A DNA stretch of 64,000 bases. Origin: Gammaproteobacteria bacterium. GTDB taxonomy: Bacteria; Pseudomonadota; Gammaproteobacteria; SZUA-229. Below, piece by piece: positions 27,480-37,692 of this stretch. Position 1 is the stretch's first letter. Each line of letters opens with the position of its first letter. Made by a program: the position numbers and the translations under genes. The notes beneath the pieces are model-generated. The model worked only from the letters and a program-made list of their open reading frames with translations. It did no database searches and had not been told where the DNA came from. The DNA lies in contig JABDRN010000019.1 in the NCBI GenBank assembly GCA_013041745.1, positions 62,001 through 126,000 on the forward strand, written 5' to 3'.

Positions 27480-28610
27480 TCAGGAATTAGATGGTTGTGG
27501 ATCGATGCTCGGGTCAGGTGCCAGTGTATTGTCAATCATGACTCTCATGCCACTACGTAGTTTGAATACCCCACTGCTTACCACCTCCTCTCCAGGCTTG
27601 AGACCATCGATAACGTCGATGAAATCACCACGCGCTTCTCCCAGGCGAATAAACTGCTGGCGCAGTACTTTTTCGCTCTCGCCAGATTCCTCGTTAAGCT
27701 GTTCATCTATCACAAATACTGAATTACCAAACGTGGCATACGCGATCGCGGTTGCGATAACAGGCAGCACCGTTTTCTTTTCTGACATGATCACCGTTGC
27801 ATTGGCGAACATGCCTGCTCGAAGCATTTCATCGGGATTGGAGACTTTTGCGCGTACTCTTACACTGCGTGTTGCCAGATCGACATCCGGATTGGTGGCG
27901 ATTATCTTGCCGATAAAGGTATCTCCCGGTGAGGCGTCTACGGTGACCTGCACCTCGAGATCCGGTTTCAGACGCGAAAGCGTTTTTTGCGGAACGGAAA
28001 AATCGACATAGATTGGATCGAGAGTCTGTAGAGATACGATGGCATCGCCCTCGCGTAAGATCTGTCCGAGGTTGACCTGGCGCAGCCCCAGGCGACCGGT
28101 GAATGGTGCCCGAATAGTTTTTTTCGCGATCAAGGCGCGCACGTTATTTGCCTGGGCCACGGTCTCCTTCACTTTGGCTTCGGCAGTGTCGAGTGCGTCT
28201 TGTGAAGTCAGATTTTGCTTATTCAGCTCGCGGACCCTGGCGAGACTCGCTTTGGCAAGAGCAGCAGTTGCTTTAGCTGAAGCCAGTTGTGCATCTTCAC
28301 TTGCGGTATCGAGTTCGATCAGCACGTCACCCTTGTTTACCATCGAACCCGATTCAAAAGCGATGCGCTTTACGCGGCCACCGATCTCAGCGCTTACCTC
28401 GACACCTTGAACTGCGGTTACAGTGGCGGTGGCGTTGATTCTTTCTTCCCATTGTTCTTCTACCATCGACATGGCAGTAACCGTTTCAGGCGGGACGAGC
28501 ATATTTTCACCGGCTTCACCCATGGCGGCAAACTGGCCTAGCTTGGTGAAAATAATAGCGGCTACCAGAAGAGAAACACCGACTACTGCAAAGAATATTT
28601 TTTTAAACAT
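27480..28610 (-). CDS. RND efflux periplasmic adaptor protein
   Basis: Membrane fusion protein of 376 residues that links the permease to an outer-membrane channel. It has an N-terminal membrane anchor (about residues 5-25), a biotinyl-lipoyl half motif EVSAEIGGRVKRIAFESG near 72-89, a helical hairpin (about 105-155), the second lipoyl half IRAPFTGRLGLRQVNLGQ near 166-183, and a beta-barrel. It is the first gene of a two-gene operon with the permease. No regulator lies upstream; the tmRNA region comes next. Confidence 0.94.
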   Translation of the reverse strand: MFKKIFFAVVGVSLLVAAIIFTKLGQFAAMGEAGENMLVPPETVTAMSMVEEQWEERINATATVTAVQGVEVSAEIGGRVKRIAFESGSMVNKGDVLIELDTASEDAQLASAKATAALAKASLARVRELNKQNLTSQDALDTAEAKVKETVAQANNVRALIAKKTIRAPFTGRLGLRQVNLGQILREGDAIVSLQTLDPIYVDFSVPQKTLSRLKPDLEVQVTVDASPGDTFIGKIIATNPDVDLATRSVRVRAKVSNPDEMLRAGMFANATVIMSEKKTVLPVIATAIAYATFGNSVFVIDEQLNEESGESEKVLRQQFIRLGEARGDFIDVIDGLKPGEEVVSSGVFKLRSGMRVMIDNTLAPDPSIDPQPSNS

Positions 28611-28696
28611 GAGGCTTCTGTAGATAATGATTTAATACTTACAGCTATGGTACATCATCGCAATTATAATGGATATTTAGTTATGCCATCACCAAT

Positions 28697-28726
28697 AAAA
28701 AAGGCCAGCCAAAAAACGGCTGACCT
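28697..28726 (-). terminator. Second minus-strand terminator beyond the ssrA duplicate
   Basis: On the minus strand GGTCAGCC pairs with GGCTGGCC (one G-T pair) around a T-rich loop and is followed by a run of T. It lies just past the duplicated ssrA end at 28733, in the same relation as the ssrA terminator has to ssrA itself. Confidence 0.75.
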
Positions 28727-28732
28727 TTGTTA

Positions 28733-28753
28733 TTGGTGGAGATGGCGGGAATT
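28733..28753 (-). repeat. Duplicate of the ssrA 3' end (21-bp direct repeat)
   Basis: This stretch is identical to 28904-28924, the acceptor and half T-arm of the tmRNA gene, including the CCA end. The two copies are 171 bp apart in the same orientation. The copy could be an att-type scar of site-specific integration at ssrA. The following bases (GAACCCG at 28832-28838) may continue the duplicate after an insertion. Confidence 0.85.
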
Positions 28754-28831
28754 ATTCGTCTCATCCCTGAGACTCACCCCTTTGGGGCCGTGCAGAGAGC
28801 GCACGTTAAAATTCGTTCCAGACGAATTTTT
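28754..28831. mobile_element. 78-bp array of four tandem hairpins inside an ssrA fragment
   Basis: Four perfect stems follow each other: GTCTCA-TCCC-TGAGAC (28758-28773), CCCC-TTT-GGGG (28777-28787), CGTGC-AGAGAGC-GCACG (28789-28805) and AAAATTCGT-TCCAG-ACGAATTTT (28808-28830). The ends carry the inverted pair ATTCGTC (28754-28760) and GACGAAT (28821-28827). GGCGGGAATT before it and GAACCCG after it are contiguous in ssrA, so the array seems to interrupt a duplicated T-arm. It encodes nothing. Calling it mobile is inference. Confidence 0.55.
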
Positions 28832-28872
28832 GAACCCGTTAGCGGCTTAAATTCAACACCAGATCCACAAAC

Positions 28873-28896
28873 AAAAAAACCACCGCAAGGGTGGTT
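28873..28896 (-). terminator. Rho-independent terminator of ssrA
   Basis: On the minus strand AACCACC pairs perfectly with GGTGGTT around CTTGC and is followed by seven T. It begins 8 nt after the tmRNA CCA end. Confidence 0.9.
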
Positions 28897-28904
28897 TTGT
28901 TGTT

Positions 28905-29266
28905 TGGTGGAGATGGCGGGAATTGAACCCGCGTCCGCAAGCACTCCGCCATCGGCTCTACATGCTTATTTCGTCTATTGATTTAACAATGTATTACCCG
29001 ACGAGCAGGGAAAATACAAAGCGATTTCTGTTAAGTTTTAGCGAATCCACCCAGAAAAAACTTCATCGCGAGCTTATATGAGTCGACCCCGGTTAACTGA
29101 GCGTATAAGCACACATCAGGCCGAGGGCTTTACGCAGGTTTTTAAGCTGCTAAAGCGTAGTTGTCGTCGTTGGCAACTATAAGTTTTGTGAACGGTTTTA
29201 AGAGGAACTTCACACCTCTGCATGCACCTCAGGTTTCATTACCCACGTCGAAGCCATGTCATCCCC
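28905..29266 (-). ncRNA. ssrA: Transfer-messenger RNA
   Basis: One-piece tmRNA of 362 nt that rescues stalled ribosomes and tags their products for proteolysis together with SmpB. The 5' end reads GGGGATGACATGGCTTCGAC from 29266 down. The tRNA-like 3' end has the T-arm GCGGGTTCAATTCCCGC and terminates in CCA at 28905-28907. The internal reading frame gives the tag ANDDNYALAA, a common gammaproteobacterial variant. A terminator follows. The 3' end is partly duplicated 171 bp further on, as described separately. Confidence 0.97.
29142..29174 (-). other. tmRNA proteolysis-tag reading frame
   Basis: Starting at the resume codon GCC (29172-29174) the frame reads ANDDNYALAA and stops at TAA (29142-29144). 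The final LAA is the usual ClpXP recognition end. Confidence 0.95.
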
Positions 29267-29635
29267 TGAGCTGGTACTACTTTAAATAGAACGGTCAAGT
29301 TCTGGCATTAATTATACGCTATTTAACCGTCTGATATGTATATGATTGCTTTAATGACGATTTCAAGTGCTGACATAGGATAATCGCGGTTTAAAAACCG
29401 CTGCTACAGGGTTGAAGACTAGCAGGATCGGAATAACTTACCGGAAGAGTATTTCATCTAAGCCCCGACCGGCGCGAAGCACAGGTATATGGTGAAGAAT
29501 TTTTCCACGATGAAGGTGGCACAGAGCGCGACTTGGCGACCAATTCAGGGTAATATTCCGCTTTAATTTTTGTCTGGTCCGGCTTCCGTTTCCGGCCATA
29601 CATTTTGACTAATAATTCAAAAAATCAGACCTAAA
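29267..29635. other. 369-nt gap between ssrA and purL
   Basis: Holds the ssrA promoter (minus-strand TATAAT at 29311-29316, about 45 nt before the mature 5' end, no clear -35 seen) and presumably the purL promoter. A palindrome GCGGTTT-AA-AAACCGC lies at 29386-29401. No purine-repressor box of the E. coli type and no reading frame were seen. Confidence 0.5.
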
Positions 29636-32600
29636 ATGCAGATATTTATTGGCTCTACCGCGCTTTCGGCGTTCCGTCAGGAAAAATTACTGAACCAGCT
29701 CAAGTCAGTTATCCCGGAGGTTAATCAATTAAATGCCCATTTTGTGCATTTTGTCGACAGCGATAAGCCTCTGACTGATGAACAAGCGGCAGTACTCGAA
29801 CAGTTGCTCCGCTATGGGCCTCACATGGAACAGACCTCGACTGAGGGCAGACTGTTTCTCGTGGTCCCGCGTGCCGGAACCATATCGCCCTGGTCTTCAA
29901 AAGCCACCGATATCGCTCATAACTGTAATCTCGAGATGATCGACAGGATAGAGCGTGGAGTCGCTTACCACGTTGATTGTGGCGATAGTTTTCAATGGTC
30001 AGACGAGCACCAGCAAACGGTGGCCGGGTTAGTACATGATCGCATGATCGAGATGGTGCTCGATCAGCTCGATGCGGCCAGTTGCCTGTTCGAGCACCAC
30101 GAGCCGGCAGCAGGTGAATCTGTCAACATCATCGATGATGGCCGCAATGCCCTGGTTGAAGCCAACCAGCGGCTGGGGCTGGCGCTATCCACCGATGAGA
30201 TCGACTACCTGGTAGATCACTTTACTTCTATCAACCGTAATCCGGTCGATGCCGAGCTGATGATGTTTGCGCAGGCGAACTCAGAACACTGCCGCCACAA
30301 GATTTTTAATGCTGACTGGGTCATCGACGGTGTCGAGCAGGACAGGTCGCTGTTCAAGATGATCAGGAACACCTATGAATCGCATTCCGAAGGGGTCTTG
30401 AGTGCCTATAGTGATAATTCGTCGGTGATCGCGTCTCATAAGGCGAAACGCTTTATCGCGAATAACGAGACGCATCGATATGACTACCATGACGAGCATA
30501 TCGCCATGCTGATGAAGGTAGAGACACATAACCACCCGACAGCTATCTCGCCTTTCCCGGGTGCCGCTACCGGGTCCGGTGGTGAGATACGTGATGAAGG
30601 TGCCACTGGCCGCGGCTCTAAACCCAAGGTGGGGCTATGTGGTTTTTCCGTATCTAACCTGAAGATACCGGGTAACCTGCAGTCCTGGGAGACTGATTTT
30701 GGCAAGCCCGAGCGCATCGTATCGGCATTAGATATCATGCTGGAAGGGCCACTCGGTGCTGCAGCCTTCAACAATGAGTTCGGCCGCCCCAATATCGCCG
30801 GATATTTCCGAACCTTCGAAGAAGAGGTCGCTGGTCCCGATGGTAATGAAGTACGTGGCTATCATAAGCCGATCATGCTGGCCGGTGGTTACGGTAATAT
30901 CAGGGAACAGCATATCGAAAAACTGGCCCTGCCGGTCGGCACCCCGATCGTGGTCCTCGGCGGCCCGGCAATGCTGATCGGTCTGGGTGGCGGCGCAGCA
31001 TCTTCCATGGATAGCGGTGCCAGTGCGGAAGACCTCGATTTTGCTTCGGTACAGCGTGGCAACCCTGAGATGGAGCGGCGCTGCCAGGAAGTGATCGACT
31101 CCTGCTGGTCCCAGCACAGCAATCCTGTGCTCTCGATCCATGATGTGGGTGCCGGCGGGCTGTCAAATGCGCTACCTGAACTGGTATACGACGGTGGCCG
31201 TGGTGCTGAGTTCGAGCTGCGTGAAGTGCATAATGACGAGCCGGGTATGACACCTATGCAGATATGGTGTAACGAATCACAGGAGCGTTATGTGATCGCA
31301 GTCAGCCCGGAACGCATCGATGATTTTAAACAGTTATGTGAACGTGAGCGTTGTCCCTACGCGATCCTCGGTGAAACCACCGAAGCGCAGACATTGAAAG
31401 TACATGACCGCCACTTCGATAATTACCCGGTAGATATGCCGCTCGACGTGTTGCTCGGTAAACCGCCAAAGATGTTACGCGAGGTGACACATGTCGATGT
31501 TAAACATGACGCCCTGGACAGCCAAGCGATAGATATTACCGAAGCCGCGTTCAATGTACTGCGACTGCCGGCAGTAGCTGATAAGACTTTTCTTATTACC
31601 ATCGGAGACCGAAGTGTTACCGGCATGGTGACGCGAGACCAGATGGTCGGTCCCTGGCAGATACCAGTTGCCGATGTCGCGGTGACCACGGCTTCCTATG
31701 AAGGTTACCACGGTGAGGCAATGGCGATGGGTGAACGCACGCCGGTGGCCTTGCTTGACGGCCCCGCATCAGCGCGCATGGCTATCGCTGAATCGCTGAC
31801 CAATATCATGGCCGCACCGATAGCAAAGATCTCTGATATCAAGCTGTCTGCGAACTGGATGGCCCCGGCAGGACACCCGGGCGAAGACGCGGTGTTATAT
31901 GATACGGTGAAGACGGTCGGCATGGAGATATGTCCACAGCTTGATCTCACCATTCCTGTGGGTAAGGATTCGATGTCGATGAAGACAGTCTGGCAGGAAG
32001 AGGGCCAGGACAAATCGGTTACCGCGCCTTTGTCTTTGATCATCACAGCCTTCACACCAGTGATGGATGTTCGCCGCACACTGACGCCACAGATCCGTAC
32101 CGATATAGATGATACCGGCCTGTTACTGATCGATCTTGGCTTCGGTAAAAACCGTCTCGGTGGTTCTGCCCTGGCCCAGACCTGCAAGCAGCTTGGCGAT
32201 GTGCCACCCGACGTGGATGATGCAACTAAATTAAAAGCACTGTTCGACGTCATGCAGGTATTGAATAGCGAAGGAAAGATTATCGCCTGGCATGACCGCT
32301 CTGATGGTGGCCTGTTCGCCTGTCTGGCTGAAATGGCATTTGCCGGCCATTGCGGTCTCGATATAGAACTCGACTCTATGCTCGCTGACGGTGACTCAGA
32401 TGCGGTCTCTGTGCTGTTCAATGAAGAGATAGGTGGTGTCATACAGATCCGTTGCGATGACCTCGAAGCTGTAGAGGCGGCATTCGAATCAGCCGGTTTG
32501 CTGGACTGCCTGCATGAGTTAGGAAAGATACATGACGAAGACCAGCTCACCATCAGCAACAATGGCTTCCCGGTATTTTCAGCATCTCGTGTGTCATTAC

Positions 32601-33529
32601 AACAGGCCTGGAGTGAAACCAGCTATCACATGCAGCGGCTGCGTGATAATCCCGATTGTGCGCAGCAGGAATTCGATGCGATCGCAGAAAAGGATAAAGG
32701 CCTGAGTACCCGCCTCAGTTTTGATATCGATGAAGATATCGCAGCTCCGTATATCAATAAAGGCTCCAGGCCTAATATAGCCGTGCTCAGAGAGCAGGGC
32801 GTCAATGGCCAGATCGAGATGGCCGCTGCTTTTGACCGCGCCGGATTCAATGCGGTAGATGTTCATATGAGTGACATTATCAGCGGTGATGTAACCTTCG
32901 ATGAGTTCAAAGGGCTGGTCGCCTGCGGCGGTTTCTCATACGGTGATGTACTCGGAGCCGGCGAAGGCTGGGCGAAGTCGGTGCTGTTTAATTCCCGGGC
33001 ACGTGATGTCTTCCAGAGCTATTTCAATCGCGATGATACTTTCAGCCTGGGCGTTTGTAACGGCTGCCAGATGATGGCCAACCTTAAATCACTTATCCCC
33101 GGCGCTGAACACTGGCCGCACTTCGTCAGAAACACTTCTGAACAGTTCGAAGGCCGCTTCAGCCTGGTCGAAGTGATGCAGTCATCTTCTATATTGATGC
33201 AGGGTATGGCTGGGTCTCACATGCCGATCGCAGTGGCGCATGGTGAAGGCCGGGCTGAATATCATTCGGATGAACAGCGTCAGAACCTGCAGAAGGTCAT
33301 GCGTTATGTCGATCACCAGGTGCGTGCAACCGAGGAATACCCATTAAATCCTAACGGTTCTCCCGAAGGACTCACGGGATTCTGTAATGAAGACGGTCGT
33401 GCCACCATCATGATGCCGCATCCTGAACGTGTCTTCAGGGCAGTACAGAATTCATGGCGGCCGGATGACTGGCAGGAAGATTCGCCGTGGATGCGGATGT
33501 TCAGAAATGCCCGAGTCTGGGTTGGCTAG
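29636..33529 (+). CDS. purL: Phosphoribosylformylglycinamidine synthase
   Basis: Large single-chain enzyme of purine synthesis that converts FGAR, glutamine and ATP to FGAM. The 1297-residue length is standard for the gammaproteobacterial form. It has an N-terminal PurS-like domain, two synthetase halves ([16 protein letters not shown] near residue 211, and GKDSMSMKT near 778), and a C-terminal glutaminase with GVCNGCQMM (nucleophile cysteine near 1141), the [10 protein letters not shown] block and PHPERVFR. The ATG at 29636 has only a weak upstream purine stretch. It stands alone downstream of ssrA. Confidence 0.97.
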   Translation: MQIFIGSTALSAFRQEKLLNQLKSVIPEVNQLNAHFVHFVDSDKPLTDEQAAVLEQLLRYGPHMEQTSTEGRLFLVVPRAGTISPWSSKATDIAHNCNLEMIDRIERGVAYHVDCGDSFQWSDEHQQTVAGLVHDRMIEMVLDQLDAASCLFEHHEPAAGESVNIIDDGRNALVEANQRLGLALSTDEIDYLVDHFTSINRNPVDAELMMFAQANSEHCRHKIFNADWVIDGVEQDRSLFKMIRNTYESHSEGVLSAYSDNSSVIASHKAKRFIANNETHRYDYHDEHIAMLMKVETHNHPTAISPFPGAATGSGGEIRDEGATGRGSKPKVGLCGFSVSNLKIPGNLQSWETDFGKPERIVSALDIMLEGPLGAAAFNNEFGRPNIAGYFRTFEEEVAGPDGNEVRGYHKPIMLAGGYGNIREQHIEKLALPVGTPIVVLGGPAMLIGLGGGAASSMDSGASAEDLDFASVQRGNPEMERRCQEVIDSCWSQHSNPVLSIHDVGAGGLSNALPELVYDGGRGAEFELREVHNDEPGMTPMQIWCNESQERYVIAVSPERIDDFKQLCERERCPYAILGETTEAQTLKVHDRHFDNYPVDMPLDVLLGKPPKMLREVTHVDVKHDALDSQAIDITEAAFNVLRLPAVADKTFLITIGDRSVTGMVTRDQMVGPWQIPVADVAVTTASYEGYHGEAMAMGERTPVALLDGPASARMAIAESLTNIMAAPIAKISDIKLSANWMAPAGHPGEDAVLYDTVKTVGMEICPQLDLTIPVGKDSMSMKTVWQEEGQDKSVTAPLSLIITAFTPVMDVRRTLTPQIRTDIDDTGLLLIDLGFGKNRLGGSALAQTCKQLGDVPPDVDDATKLKALFDVMQVLNSEGKIIAWHDRSDGGLFACLAEMAFAGHCGLDIELDSMLADGDSDAVSVLFNEEIGGVIQIRCDDLEAVEAAFESAGLLDCLHELGKIHDEDQLTISNNGFPVFSASRVSLQQAWSETSYHMQRLRDNPDCAQQEFDAIAEKDKGLSTRLSFDIDEDIAAPYINKGSRPNIAVLREQGVNGQIEMAAAFDRAGFNAVDVHMSDIISGDVTFDEFKGLVACGGFSYGDVLGAGEGWAKSVLFNSRARDVFQSYFNRDDTFSLGVCNGCQMMANLKSLIPGAEHWPHFVRNTSEQFEGRFSLVEVMQSSSILMQGMAGSHMPIAVAHGEGRAEYHSDEQRQNLQKVMRYVDHQVRATEEYPLNPNGSPEGLTGFCNEDGRATIMMPHPERVFRAVQNSWRPDDWQEDSPWMRMFRNARVWVG

Positions 33530-33586
33530 AATAATGATTACGCCAGTTATCTGAAAACACTGATATGAACTGCTACTTCGACATAA

Positions 33587-33656
33587 CTGTCATCTCGACC
33601 AGGGAGAGATCTTTCAATCTTAACAGTAAAGATTACTATTAAAGTCGAGTTAACAG
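33587..33656. repeat. Palindromic intergenic repeat, copy A (decayed)
   Basis: The left arm begins CTGTCATCTCGACCAGGGAG and runs on into AGATCTTT. The right arm (33628-33656) is degraded but still keeps GTCGAG and a final ACAG. It is the same family as the copies at 34735 and 60647. It ends just before the msrP start. Confidence 0.65.
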
Positions 33657-33692
33657 GCTGAACCTTTGTTGATACCAACCGTCAGAGTTCTC

Positions 33693-34658
33693 ATGTCAAT
33701 CATCATAAAAAAGCCAACTGCTATCCAGCCTTCTGAAATCACACCAAAGTCGGTATACCTGAACCGTCGAAAGTTTATGCAGCAGACTGTTGCAGCTAGT
33801 CTGTTGCTGTCACTCGATGCGGCATTACCCGCCTGGGCAAACAGATCGCCTGAGCCGCGATGGAGCGACCTGAAAAAAAGCCCTTTCAGTACGGATGAAA
33901 CGGTCAATAGCCATAAAGATATCACGACATATAATAATTTCTACGAGTTCGGTTCCGGGAAAAAAGACCCGCATAAGAATGCAACTGAGTTTGACCCCCA
34001 GCCATGGAGTATCGTAGTAGAAGGTGAGTGTGAAAAGAAAGGTACATACGATCTTGAGGAATTCATAAAGAGCAGTGTGCTGGAAGAACGTATCTACCGT
34101 CTACGATGTGTCGAGGGCTGGTCCATGGTTATTCCATGGGTAGGTTTTTCTCTGGCCGACATGTTGAAAAAGTTCGAGCCCAACTCGAAAGCAAAGTATG
34201 TAGAATTCACCACGCTTTATGATAAGAGCAGAATGCCTGGGCAAAAAACACGCCTGTTGCACTGGCCATATGTGGAAGGCTTGCGTATCGATGAAGCCAT
34301 GAATGAGCTGCCGATCATGGCGGTAGGTCTATATGGGGATGTTCTACCTAATCAGAATGGTGCACCGATCAGACTCGTGGTGCCATGGAAATATGGATTT
34401 AAGAGCATTAAATCGATCGTCAAGATACGATTTACTGAAACGCAGCCACAGACGACATGGAACAGGACGGCGCCAAAAGAGTACGGCTTTTATTCGAACG
34501 TCAATCCCGACGTCGACCATCCGCGCTGGAGCCAGAAAAAGGAGCGTGTCATCGGACGGCCATTCTGGGAACCGAAACGTGACACCGAGCTGTTCAATGG
34601 CTATGCCGAGCAGGTGGCGCACCTGTACAAGGGCATGGATCTAAAAAAGTATTTCTGA
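33693..34658 (+). CDS. msrP: Protein-methionine-sulfoxide reductase catalytic subunit MsrP
   Basis: Periplasmic molybdenum enzyme that repairs oxidised methionines in envelope proteins, fed electrons by MsrQ. From ATG 33693 it has 321 residues; a TTG at 33666 also opens the frame but lies in the repeat-adjacent spacer. The N-terminus carries a Tat-type signal [18 protein letters not shown]. The molybdenum-ligand cysteine is in [12 protein letters not shown], and the [15 protein letters not shown] block is intact. msrQ follows after 225 nt, a longer gap than usual because a palindromic repeat lies between. Confidence 0.94.
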   Translation: MSIIIKKPTAIQPSEITPKSVYLNRRKFMQQTVAASLLLSLDAALPAWANRSPEPRWSDLKKSPFSTDETVNSHKDITTYNNFYEFGSGKKDPHKNATEFDPQPWSIVVEGECEKKGTYDLEEFIKSSVLEERIYRLRCVEGWSMVIPWVGFSLADMLKKFEPNSKAKYVEFTTLYDKSRMPGQKTRLLHWPYVEGLRIDEAMNELPIMAVGLYGDVLPNQNGAPIRLVVPWKYGFKSIKSIVKIRFTETQPQTTWNRTAPKEYGFYSNVNPDVDHPRWSQKKERVIGRPFWEPKRDTELFNGYAEQVAHLYKGMDLKKYF

Positions 34659-34734
34659 GTTATGGATAATATATCCAGAGCTGCCATTAAGTGCACGCCT
34701 GTAGTCAAACACCTGCCAGTTATAATAGATTGTC

Positions 34735-34803
34735 CTGTCATATCAACGCAGGTGATATCTTCAAATCCTGGTTTATAAGATCTCTCCTGCGTCGAGATGA
34801 CAG
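34735..34803. repeat. Palindromic intergenic repeat, copy B
   Basis: Arms CTGTCATATCAACGCAGG... and ...CCTGCGTCGAGATGACAG pair over 27 bp with four mismatches, which all lie where the left arm departs from the family consensus. It sits between msrP and msrQ. Confidence 0.75.
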
Positions 34804-34883
34804 ATGTATAGAGATCACAGGCACATTGGAATGACGGTTGCAGTTCATGGTGATAAAAGTGACTGCATTACTCTCTCTATTGG

Positions 34884-35516
34884 ATGACTGATTTAAAACG
34901 AAACGCCTTGAAAAATATTTCTGACAGACAGCTCTTGCTATTGATAAAGCCGTCGCTGTTTATCCTATGCCTGCTGCCTTTTATCCTTTTGCTAATAGCC
35001 GCGCTAACAGATGGTCTGGGCACTAATCCGGTGGAAACATTAACGCATGACACCGGCCAGTGGGCATTGCGTCTATTATTGTTGACCCTGGCAGTTACTC
35101 CGCTTCGACGCCTGACTAAACTGAACTGGCTTATCAAGCTGCGCCGTATGCTCGGTCTGTTTACTTTCTTTTACGCATTGCTGCATCTCATAACGTATAT
35201 CTGGCTGGACCAGTTTTTTGACTGGTCTGAGATTCTTCTAGATATTCCAAAGCGGCCATTTATTACTATAGGTTTTATCTCATTCGTCTTGCTGCTGCCG
35301 CTTGCGTTGACTTCGACTAAGGCGATGCAGCGGCGTCTGAAGAAGAGATGGCTGACATTGCATAAACTGGTTTATGTCATACCACTACTGGTCGTGATTC
35401 ATTTTACCTGGTCGTTGAAAGCAGACTACTCGGAACCCTTCTTATATGCTTCGATATTTATCATATTGATGCTGGCGCGTATTTTATACAGCAGAAAAAA
35501 AGCCCCGCAGTTTTAA
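34884..35516 (+). CDS. msrQ: Haem-binding membrane subunit MsrQ
   Basis: Inner-membrane b-type haem protein of 210 residues that passes electrons from the quinone pool or flavin reductase to MsrP. It has about six hydrophobic helices. Histidines in FYALLHLITYIW (near residue 95), RWLTLHKLVYVIPLLVVIHF (near 154-175) fit the haem-ligand positions of the ferric reductase-like family. The last codons lie inside the stem of a terminator that serves the opposing soxB gene. Confidence 0.93.
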   Translation: MTDLKRNALKNISDRQLLLLIKPSLFILCLLPFILLLIAALTDGLGTNPVETLTHDTGQWALRLLLLTLAVTPLRRLTKLNWLIKLRRMLGLFTFFYALLHLITYIWLDQFFDWSEILLDIPKRPFITIGFISFVLLLPLALTSTKAMQRRLKKRWLTLHKLVYVIPLLVVIHFTWSLKADYSEPFLYASIFIILMLARILYSRKKAPQF

Positions 35517-35527
35517 GCTGCAGGGCT
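35495..35527 (-). terminator. Terminator after soxB, overlapping the msrQ 3' end
   Basis: AGCCCCGCAG (35501-35510) pairs with CTGCAGGGCT (35518-35527) with one mismatch; on the minus strand a run of seven T follows. It lies 31 nt past the soxB stop. The msrQ stop codon falls in the loop, so it may act in both directions. Confidence 0.85.
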
Positions 35528-35557
35528 TGTTGTCTTACGGCTTGAGATTAGGATGAT

Positions 35558-37498
35558 CTAACTGGCTTTGCCCGGGTAATCGGCGATACCTGGATTAGAT
35601 GTAACATTCACCAGCTCCGGATGATTGATCTTGTCCAGTTTCAACACGTTATCCTTGCCTTTGTTGTTGATGATATAGTCATGTACAACATCCCACATCA
35701 GACGACCTTCTGGTGTGCGGTTGACCTGTGCCCAGCCCGCGACCTTGTATTTCTGATCGGCTTCGATCAGGTGGCCGTTATCCAGTCGTGCATTCGTTAT
35801 TCGCTCATAGAGAGGTTTTGACGGGTCGATGGTGTAATCCAGGCCACCGACTCGGACCATGTCGCCACCAGATTGCAAATATGGATCAGGGTCGAACAGG
35901 TTATCAGCGACCTGCTCGAGAACATTTAGCAGGTCTTTACCTGTCATCTCGGAAACATAGGTTTCACCATAGGTCATGGAGCACTGTGTCATGACATCTT
36001 CCATGGTGATCCAGTCACCTTTCAGGGTAGTCGTTCCCCAGCGCACACCGGCTGACATCGCTACATCAGCATCGTATTCTTCGCGCAGCGCATTACACAG
36101 TACCTGGTCCCAGGTTCCCATGAAGTTACCCCGACGATATAATACGCGGTCGGCTATCGCGAGTTTTTCACCGAGGATCTCTGCATACGTTTTACCTAAA
36201 CGGTTCTTGTTATAGTGCATCGCTGAGACGCGGCTTTCGACGATGTTTTCATCATATTTTGTGCTGCGCATCTGGTCGATATAAGCCTGCATCTCTTTAT
36301 CAGCAGGCAGTTCGTTAGCCAGGATAGGCATCATGTTATAGCTCATGCCTTTAACTTTACCGTCTGCGATATCAAAATCCATGACACCGACAAACTTACC
36401 GTTGGATCCAGCATTGGTGACCCAGCATTCGTTGCCTTCGACATTCTTCACTTTGACCGGTTTTGGCACGCCATCATGGGTGTGACCGCCGAATACAGCA
36501 TTAAGGCCAGGTACACGTTCGGCCATCTTGATGTCGACATCCATACCATTGTGCGATAACAGTACCACCGCATCAGGCTCTTCTTCTTCACGGATAGCCT
36601 GTACCAGTTCGATCATGTCATCTTCACGCAGCCCGAATGACCAGTCAGGGAAGAATTCAGGTGGGTTGGCGTTTGCTGTGCGAGGGAAAGCCTGTCCGAC
36701 GATACATATCTTTGCGCCATTTATCTCTTTGATGACATAGGGCTGGAAAGCGAGGCCGGCATCTTCATCATAAAGACCTCGGCCGTCAAATTTCTCAACC
36801 ATGGTAGAGTATCCTTCATCCATCAACGAATCTTCTTTGACGCGGACGTTCTGTCCTATGAAGTCGCCTTTGAACAGTGAGACGTTACTTAAAACTTCCT
36901 CTTCTTTATAGGTGAACTCCCAGTGGCCGACCATGACGTCGATGCCGAGAATATTTGAAGCTTCAACCATGTCTACACCACGCGTCCATAACGATGTACC
37001 AGAACCTTGCCATAGGTCACCACCATCGAGTGTGACAGTGTTCTGCCGGCCGCCGGCCTGCTCACGCAAGCGGTCGAGCAGGGTCTTCATCTGCGGGAAA
37101 CCGCCCATCTTGCCGAACTTGGCAGCTGCGTTTTCAAAATCCAGATAGGTATAAGCATATGACTCAGGTGTGCCTGGCTTAAGACCCATCTCATCGAGCA
37201 GTTTCTTGCCGACCAGGTGAGGTGGCCGGCCAAACGCATCGCCAACACCCAGGTTTACGTTAGGTTCTCTAAAGTAGACTGGTTGCAACTGTCCATGAAA
37301 GTCAGTGGTATGCAAAATTCGGACGTTTCCTTTCATTGGCAAGTCATAGAAATCATCGCTTAACTTTGCAGACGCCGTTACCGGAGCTGCAGTAACGGGC
37401 GTACTCTTGTTATCACAGGCAGATAACAGACCAGCGCCACCGGCAGTGGCACTTAATCCCATAAGTTTCAGGAACGTACGGCGATCAATTGTAGGCAT
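35558..37498 (-). CDS. soxB: Thiosulfohydrolase SoxB
   Basis: Periplasmic dimanganese enzyme of the Sox thiosulfate-oxidation system; it hydrolyses sulfate from the SoxYZ-bound intermediate. The 646-residue product has an RR signal DRRTFLKLMGLSATAGG that ends in a possible lipobox (LLSAC). Metal-binding and catalytic blocks of the 5'-nucleotidase superfamily are present: LHTTDFHGQ (residues 62-70), TLDGGDLWQG (156-165), GHWEF (191-195), LLSHNGMDVD and GGHTHDG. AGGAAA precedes the ATG. No soxA, X, Y, Z, C or D gene is in the window. Confidence 0.96.
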   Translation of the reverse strand: MPTIDRRTFLKLMGLSATAGGAGLLSACDNKSTPVTAAPVTASAKLSDDFYDLPMKGNVRILHTTDFHGQLQPVYFREPNVNLGVGDAFGRPPHLVGKKLLDEMGLKPGTPESYAYTYLDFENAAAKFGKMGGFPQMKTLLDRLREQAGGRQNTVTLDGGDLWQGSGTSLWTRGVDMVEASNILGIDVMVGHWEFTYKEEEVLSNVSLFKGDFIGQNVRVKEDSLMDEGYSTMVEKFDGRGLYDEDAGLAFQPYVIKEINGAKICIVGQAFPRTANANPPEFFPDWSFGLREDDMIELVQAIREEEEPDAVVLLSHNGMDVDIKMAERVPGLNAVFGGHTHDGVPKPVKVKNVEGNECWVTNAGSNGKFVGVMDFDIADGKVKGMSYNMMPILANELPADKEMQAYIDQMRSTKYDENIVESRVSAMHYNKNRLGKTYAEILGEKLAIADRVLYRRGNFMGTWDQVLCNALREEYDADVAMSAGVRWGTTTLKGDWITMEDVMTQCSMTYGETYVSEMTGKDLLNVLEQVADNLFDPDPYLQSGGDMVRVGGLDYTIDPSKPLYERITNARLDNGHLIEADQKYKVAGWAQVNRTPEGRLMWDVVHDYIINNKGKDNVLKLDKINHPELVNVTSNPGIADYPGKAS

Positions 37499-37692
37499 GG
37501 AATTTCCTCATCGTAATTTTAGTTTTTATGGTTGCGTTTTTATTGTTTTTCTAAAGAGCACAAATAATAACGCAAAAGATTATAAAAGGGCAGTTAACTG
37601 GCTAATTAACATACAAAAGTAGACGTTTATGTAAGTAAAATATTCAAAAAAATCATATTAAAGATAAAAATTTGTGTAATATCCGCGTTCTC

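Noticed and set aside
28733..28753. Possible tRNA gene ending in TGG (CCA on the minus strand)
   Set aside because: Only the acceptor and half T-arm are present, identical to ssrA; no anticodon arm can be drawn.
31705..32562. Long open frame antisense to purL (285 codons)
   Set aside because: Serine/alanine-rich composition typical of a shadow of the purL frame; purL is complete and convincing.
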